Shown here in pieces: positions 60,734 to 64,000 of a DNA stretch of 64,000 bases. Source of the DNA: Grammothele lineata (Eukaryota > Basidiomycota > Agaricomycetes > Polyporales > Polyporaceae). Position 1 is the first letter of the stretch. Every line of letters starts with the position of its first letter. Both the position numbers and the translations under genes were made by a program. The DNA is taken from NCBI GenBank assembly GCA_002150815.3, contig NDFF03000138.1, forward strand, positions 124,001-188,000. Direction: 5' to 3'. A model generated the notes under the pieces. It made no database searches. It saw only the letters and a list, made by a program, of their open reading frames with translations, and was not told the DNA's origin.

Positions 60734-63196
60734 TCGCTCGGGGATTCGCGGAGAAGCAAGACAGTCGGACAGTCAGGCGGACAGGACGGGCAAGACACGG
60801 GCGGCGCGCCTCGGCCGCTCGTCTAGAGTTCAGGTTCAGGGCAGGAGGACGGTGGAGTGGGGCCGGAGCAAGCAGGGCACCCAAGGGAAAGAAGGTTGCC
60901 GCAGACGCCGCAGAGTTCGAGAGAACAGGGAACAGGGAACAGGGAGGAGGGAAGAGAAGCGGCCGTCGGGTCTCCGCCAACCGGGCTCTCGGGCGATGGG
61001 CCGCCGGGGCGTTCGTCCGCCACCGCTGGTCAGGAGACCTGGGAGCTGAGAGCCGAGCAAGGTCCGACGCTCGAGCTTGCGCTTGCATTTGCGCTCAAGG
61101 CCCGGCGCGCCTGGGGCTGGGACTAGGGCGTCGAGCGGGGCGCACGATCGCGCGCGCATACACACACCTTCATGCGTGCGTGCGTGCGTACGGCGGCCGG
61201 TGGGTACGGTGGGGTGTCGACGTCCAGACGTACGTACGCTCCGTCTGGTCTGGGTTTGGCCTTTCCGGCCTGAGCCTCTTTTCGCGCCACTGCGGCGTTC
61301 GTGCGTCCGCGCCGCGATTCCTGTTTCGTCGGCCTCTCTCGTTCTTCCTGCCAGTTGAGTTGGGTTTCGTGGACCCGTCTCTGCGTTTCTCCACTTCCTC
61401 CGCGCCGTGTTCCTGGTGCAGTCCTGCCTCCTGCTCTGTTCGCTCTTCCCGCTCTACCCCACTCGTCTACTTAATTTCTTCCCGCCTTTGCCTCGCCTTG
61501 GCTGTTGCGTTCGCGCAGCCGCCTTAACCCTGCGTTGGCGTTGCCCCCTTCGTCAGTGCTGTCTGCCCCCCTCCCTTCGTATGTGCTTAGGTTGTCCCGC
61601 TTTATCTTCTCTCTTCTTTCATCACCATTACCATCGCCCTCCCACCCTCATCTCTTTTTCCCCGTTGTCCCCGCATATCCCCCACCCCCTGCTGTGTCGA
61701 TAAGTCGGTCCCGAACGTTGTACATCCGACCCGCGCGCCGCGTGTACCCGTACCCCCCGGTCTGTACATTTGCAGTCTGTCTGTGTCTGTGCCTCTCCGT
61801 CACAGTCGTCTCCCCTCCCTGTCTCCCCTCCCTCGGTGTCTCGCGCTCCTCCGCCTGTGTATTATGTATGTTATCGTATCCTTAGCGTAGTTAGCATCCC
61901 GCATGTCGCGTCTCGCATGTCTCGCTTCTGTCTCTGGCTCTGGCTCTGTCTCGAGTGAAATACATAGAAATGCGCAGATGTATGAGGCATGATCGAGCGT
62001 CCGGTCTTAGCGTGCATGGAATGTTCTGCATACATATGTGCATATATGCTAACCACCGCCTATAGAGCTCTACAAAACGCAGCTCCGGGATGTCCGGAGT
62101 TGTCGACCGACGTCAACGTCGGGTCGATCGTGACATTTGATCAAGCATACAGAGCCGAATCTCGAGCTCGAGCAAGTCCTTCTCTAGGCTCTAACTAGTA
62201 CTCTCTGCTCCCGCGCCGTTCCCACAATCGTACAAACTGGCGTGGGTTTCTCCGTGCCTGGGCTCTCCCGCGGCGAAGCCCCTGTGGGACGCTGTGGGAC
62301 GTGCTGCAGGGCGTAATCCGTTAAGCCCTAAAGCTACCCAAGCCCACGAGGCTATTGTCGTCGCGCGCGAACTCGAGAGAAGGGACGAGTCCGGGGGCGC
62401 GACCGCGACCTGCGTACGGCACACGGCGCGGGGACATTTATATAAGGAAAGCTGGATGCGGAGGGGGGAGAAGGGGCGGGGGGGCGTGGGTGGAGGACGA
62501 CACGGCCTTGCGCGAGGGTATTGAGTCGCGGGGAGGCGTGGGGAGGGAGAGGGGAGGTGCGAGCGTCGTGGCATTAGGTGGGCGGGGAGACGGGGAGGGC
62601 GGGGAGGACGGAGAGACGGAAAAGGGGTTAGGTGTGCCTTCTGGGAGAACGTGGATTGCGGGGCTGGGTGTGTCGAGGTAACAGCCTACAGGCTCGAGCC
62701 GTCGACGTCTAAACATGGCTGTAACCTAAATCCCGAGTGTGTGCTGTCGCAGACCTTTTGAGGACGAGGACGCTGCAGCAGCTTGTTTGCACGGAGTAGT
62801 ATCATGTCAGTGGTCCCTCCCGGTTGGATGGGCTGCGGTAGCACTGAGACGCATCTGTGATATTCTCGGGACCGGGATAAGTACACTTTGCTATGGAGAA
62901 CAAAGAACAAAGTTCGTCAGCAGGCCAACGTCCAACCCGCGAATGGAATGGCGGCACGGTACCGGTATATGCGGAGGCGGGGAATACAAACCGAGCACGC
63001 TAGAAGACACGGGGCTACCGTACGCGTGCGACGGAGGCGGCGAGTACGTAGATACTGGATCGATCATCGCGCGCTGCAGCAGCAACCTCCTTACCACCGC
63101 ACACGCTACCAGCACCGTTTACCGCAGCGAGGGCCCACTTGGTGTTCCGCGAGGCTGTCCTAGGGCCGAGGTTATCACTTATATACGTGCGTTGGA
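60734..63196. other. Gene-poor stretch between YAP1 and DUF7704 gene
   Basis: About 2.5 kb. It is GC-rich with C/T-rich tracts at 61380-61860. Long ORFs such as 60670-61527 are repeat-driven (Thr-His, Ser-His runs) and not credible genes. Only simple sequence was recognised. Confidence 0.5.
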
Positions 63197-64000
63197 TTAC
63201 GCCGACTTGGGCTTGGACGCGGACGCGCCGCGGCCGCCGGGCTGGCCGTAGTAGTAGCGCGTGCGGCCGACGCCTGCGAACCACGCGAGCCTGTGTAGAG
63301 CAATGGGGTGTCAGCTGTGAACGTCAGGTTGCTCGGAGGGACGGCCGAGCGAGTCCGACGGGAACGGGCGCTGGGGGAAAGGGTCGAGCGGTGCAAGGAA
63401 CGGGCGCGGATATGTACATATGTGTGGATGCGAATATGGATGTAGAATGTGGACGCATATGTGGATGCGGATGTGGAAAAGACGGGACGGGACGCACCGC
63501 ATGCCGAGGAGGAAGACGACGAAGGTGATGTTGCCGTGCGTCATCGAGTTCCACCGCCCGAAGGCGTACTTGAGCTCGTCGGGCAGGCCGACCCAGGACC
63601 AGATGATGCTGTCGTGCCAAGCGCGACGTGGGAAAGGCAGTGCGGCGATGTACAATGGAGTTCGGGAGATGCAGACAGGGTGTGCGAAGTGCGCAGGCGG
63701 ACGTGCGAACGTGGCGGTTGTGAGGGCGATGCGTTGCGTTGCGTAGACAGCGGCAAGGTCAGTGCTTGGAAGGTGGCCCTCGGGAGGAGTGGGGGAGGCT
63801 TACTGCGTTACCTGGTACACAGATCTCAGTTGACGTTTAAGGAACGAATATGCCAGGGACTTACGTCGGCGAGCGCGAGAGCGGTGAAGCTCGCGCCGAG
63901 AATACGTTCTTGCGCGACAGGGTCGTTCGGGAGCGCGTCGCGCACCGCGCGGAACACGAAGGTGGAGATCAGGCCTAGGAGCATGTAGCCTGGTCATAGC
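63197..64000 (-). CDS. DUF7704-family membrane protein (5' end beyond window)
   Basis: Fungal multi-pass membrane protein of unknown function. Seen from the right edge: a helix and loop MLLGLISTFVFRAVRDALPN and DPVAQERILGASFTALALAD (about 63990-63870); an intron; a middle part that includes WVGLPDELKYAFGRWNSMTH and GNITFVVFLLGMR (about 63600-63500); an intron containing GCGGATGTGGATA-type repeats; and the last exon LAWFAGVGRTRYYYGQPGGR with the basic tail GASASKPKSA and stop at 63197. The pattern of a helix, a conserved [AV]R..LP..P..QE[RK]I, W[NS].MT and [LA]W..G.GR is that of DUF7704 proteins. The first one or two helices lie outside the window. The middle intron borders are not certain. 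Confidence 0.75.

Noticed and set aside
60670..61527. 285-residue plus ORF beginning with Thr-His and Ser-His repeats
   Set aside because: Driven by a simple-sequence tract and GC-rich DNA; no domain.

Overview
This window is nuclear DNA of a filamentous basidiomycete, most likely an agaricomycete close to the Polyporales. The signs are many short introns (about 42-100 bp, GT...CTRAC...AG), GC-rich coding sequence, two proteins of the basidiomycete-expanded DUF6534 membrane family, a fungal DUF7704 membrane protein, and a mix of housekeeping genes on both strands. I saw no bacterial operon, CRISPR array, viral gene or intact transposon.

Left part (1-19.2 kb): GCN20-type ABC-F ATPase (minus, 3' end off the window); a membrane-anchored ADAM-type metalloprotease with disintegrin domain (minus); a short unrecognised gene (minus); a membrane-anchored pepsin-fold protein that has lost its catalytic motifs (minus); a Brl1/Brr6 nuclear-envelope protein (minus), divergent from a mitochondrial ClpP protease (plus) across a 322 bp shared promoter.

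Middle (19.2-30.5 kb): a gene-poor stretch with a tRNA-like (SINE-like) remnant, then two tandem DUF6534 membrane-protein genes (plus), then a small SERF/4F5-family gene (minus).

Right part (30.5-64 kb): about 11.7 kb of GC-rich DNA with no recognisable protein but with clustered palindromes and splice-donor-like motifs. It lies in front of the TPR corepressor gene CYC8/SSN6 (plus). After that come ERF4 (plus, palmitoyltransferase partner), a small conserved-looking gene with an apparent frameshift (minus), the oxidative-stress bZIP factor YAP1 (plus, with a (CTG)20 tract just after its stop), and a DUF7704 membrane protein (minus, 5' end off the window).

The genes do not form one pathway. 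Two of them are transcription regulators with long upstream regions (CYC8, YAP1), and several neighbours act at membranes (ADAM, pepsin-like, Brl1, DUF6534 pair, Erf4, DUF7704). The gene models were assembled by hand from open frames, splice signals and family knowledge. Exon ends given explicitly were checked base by base; the others are approximate.
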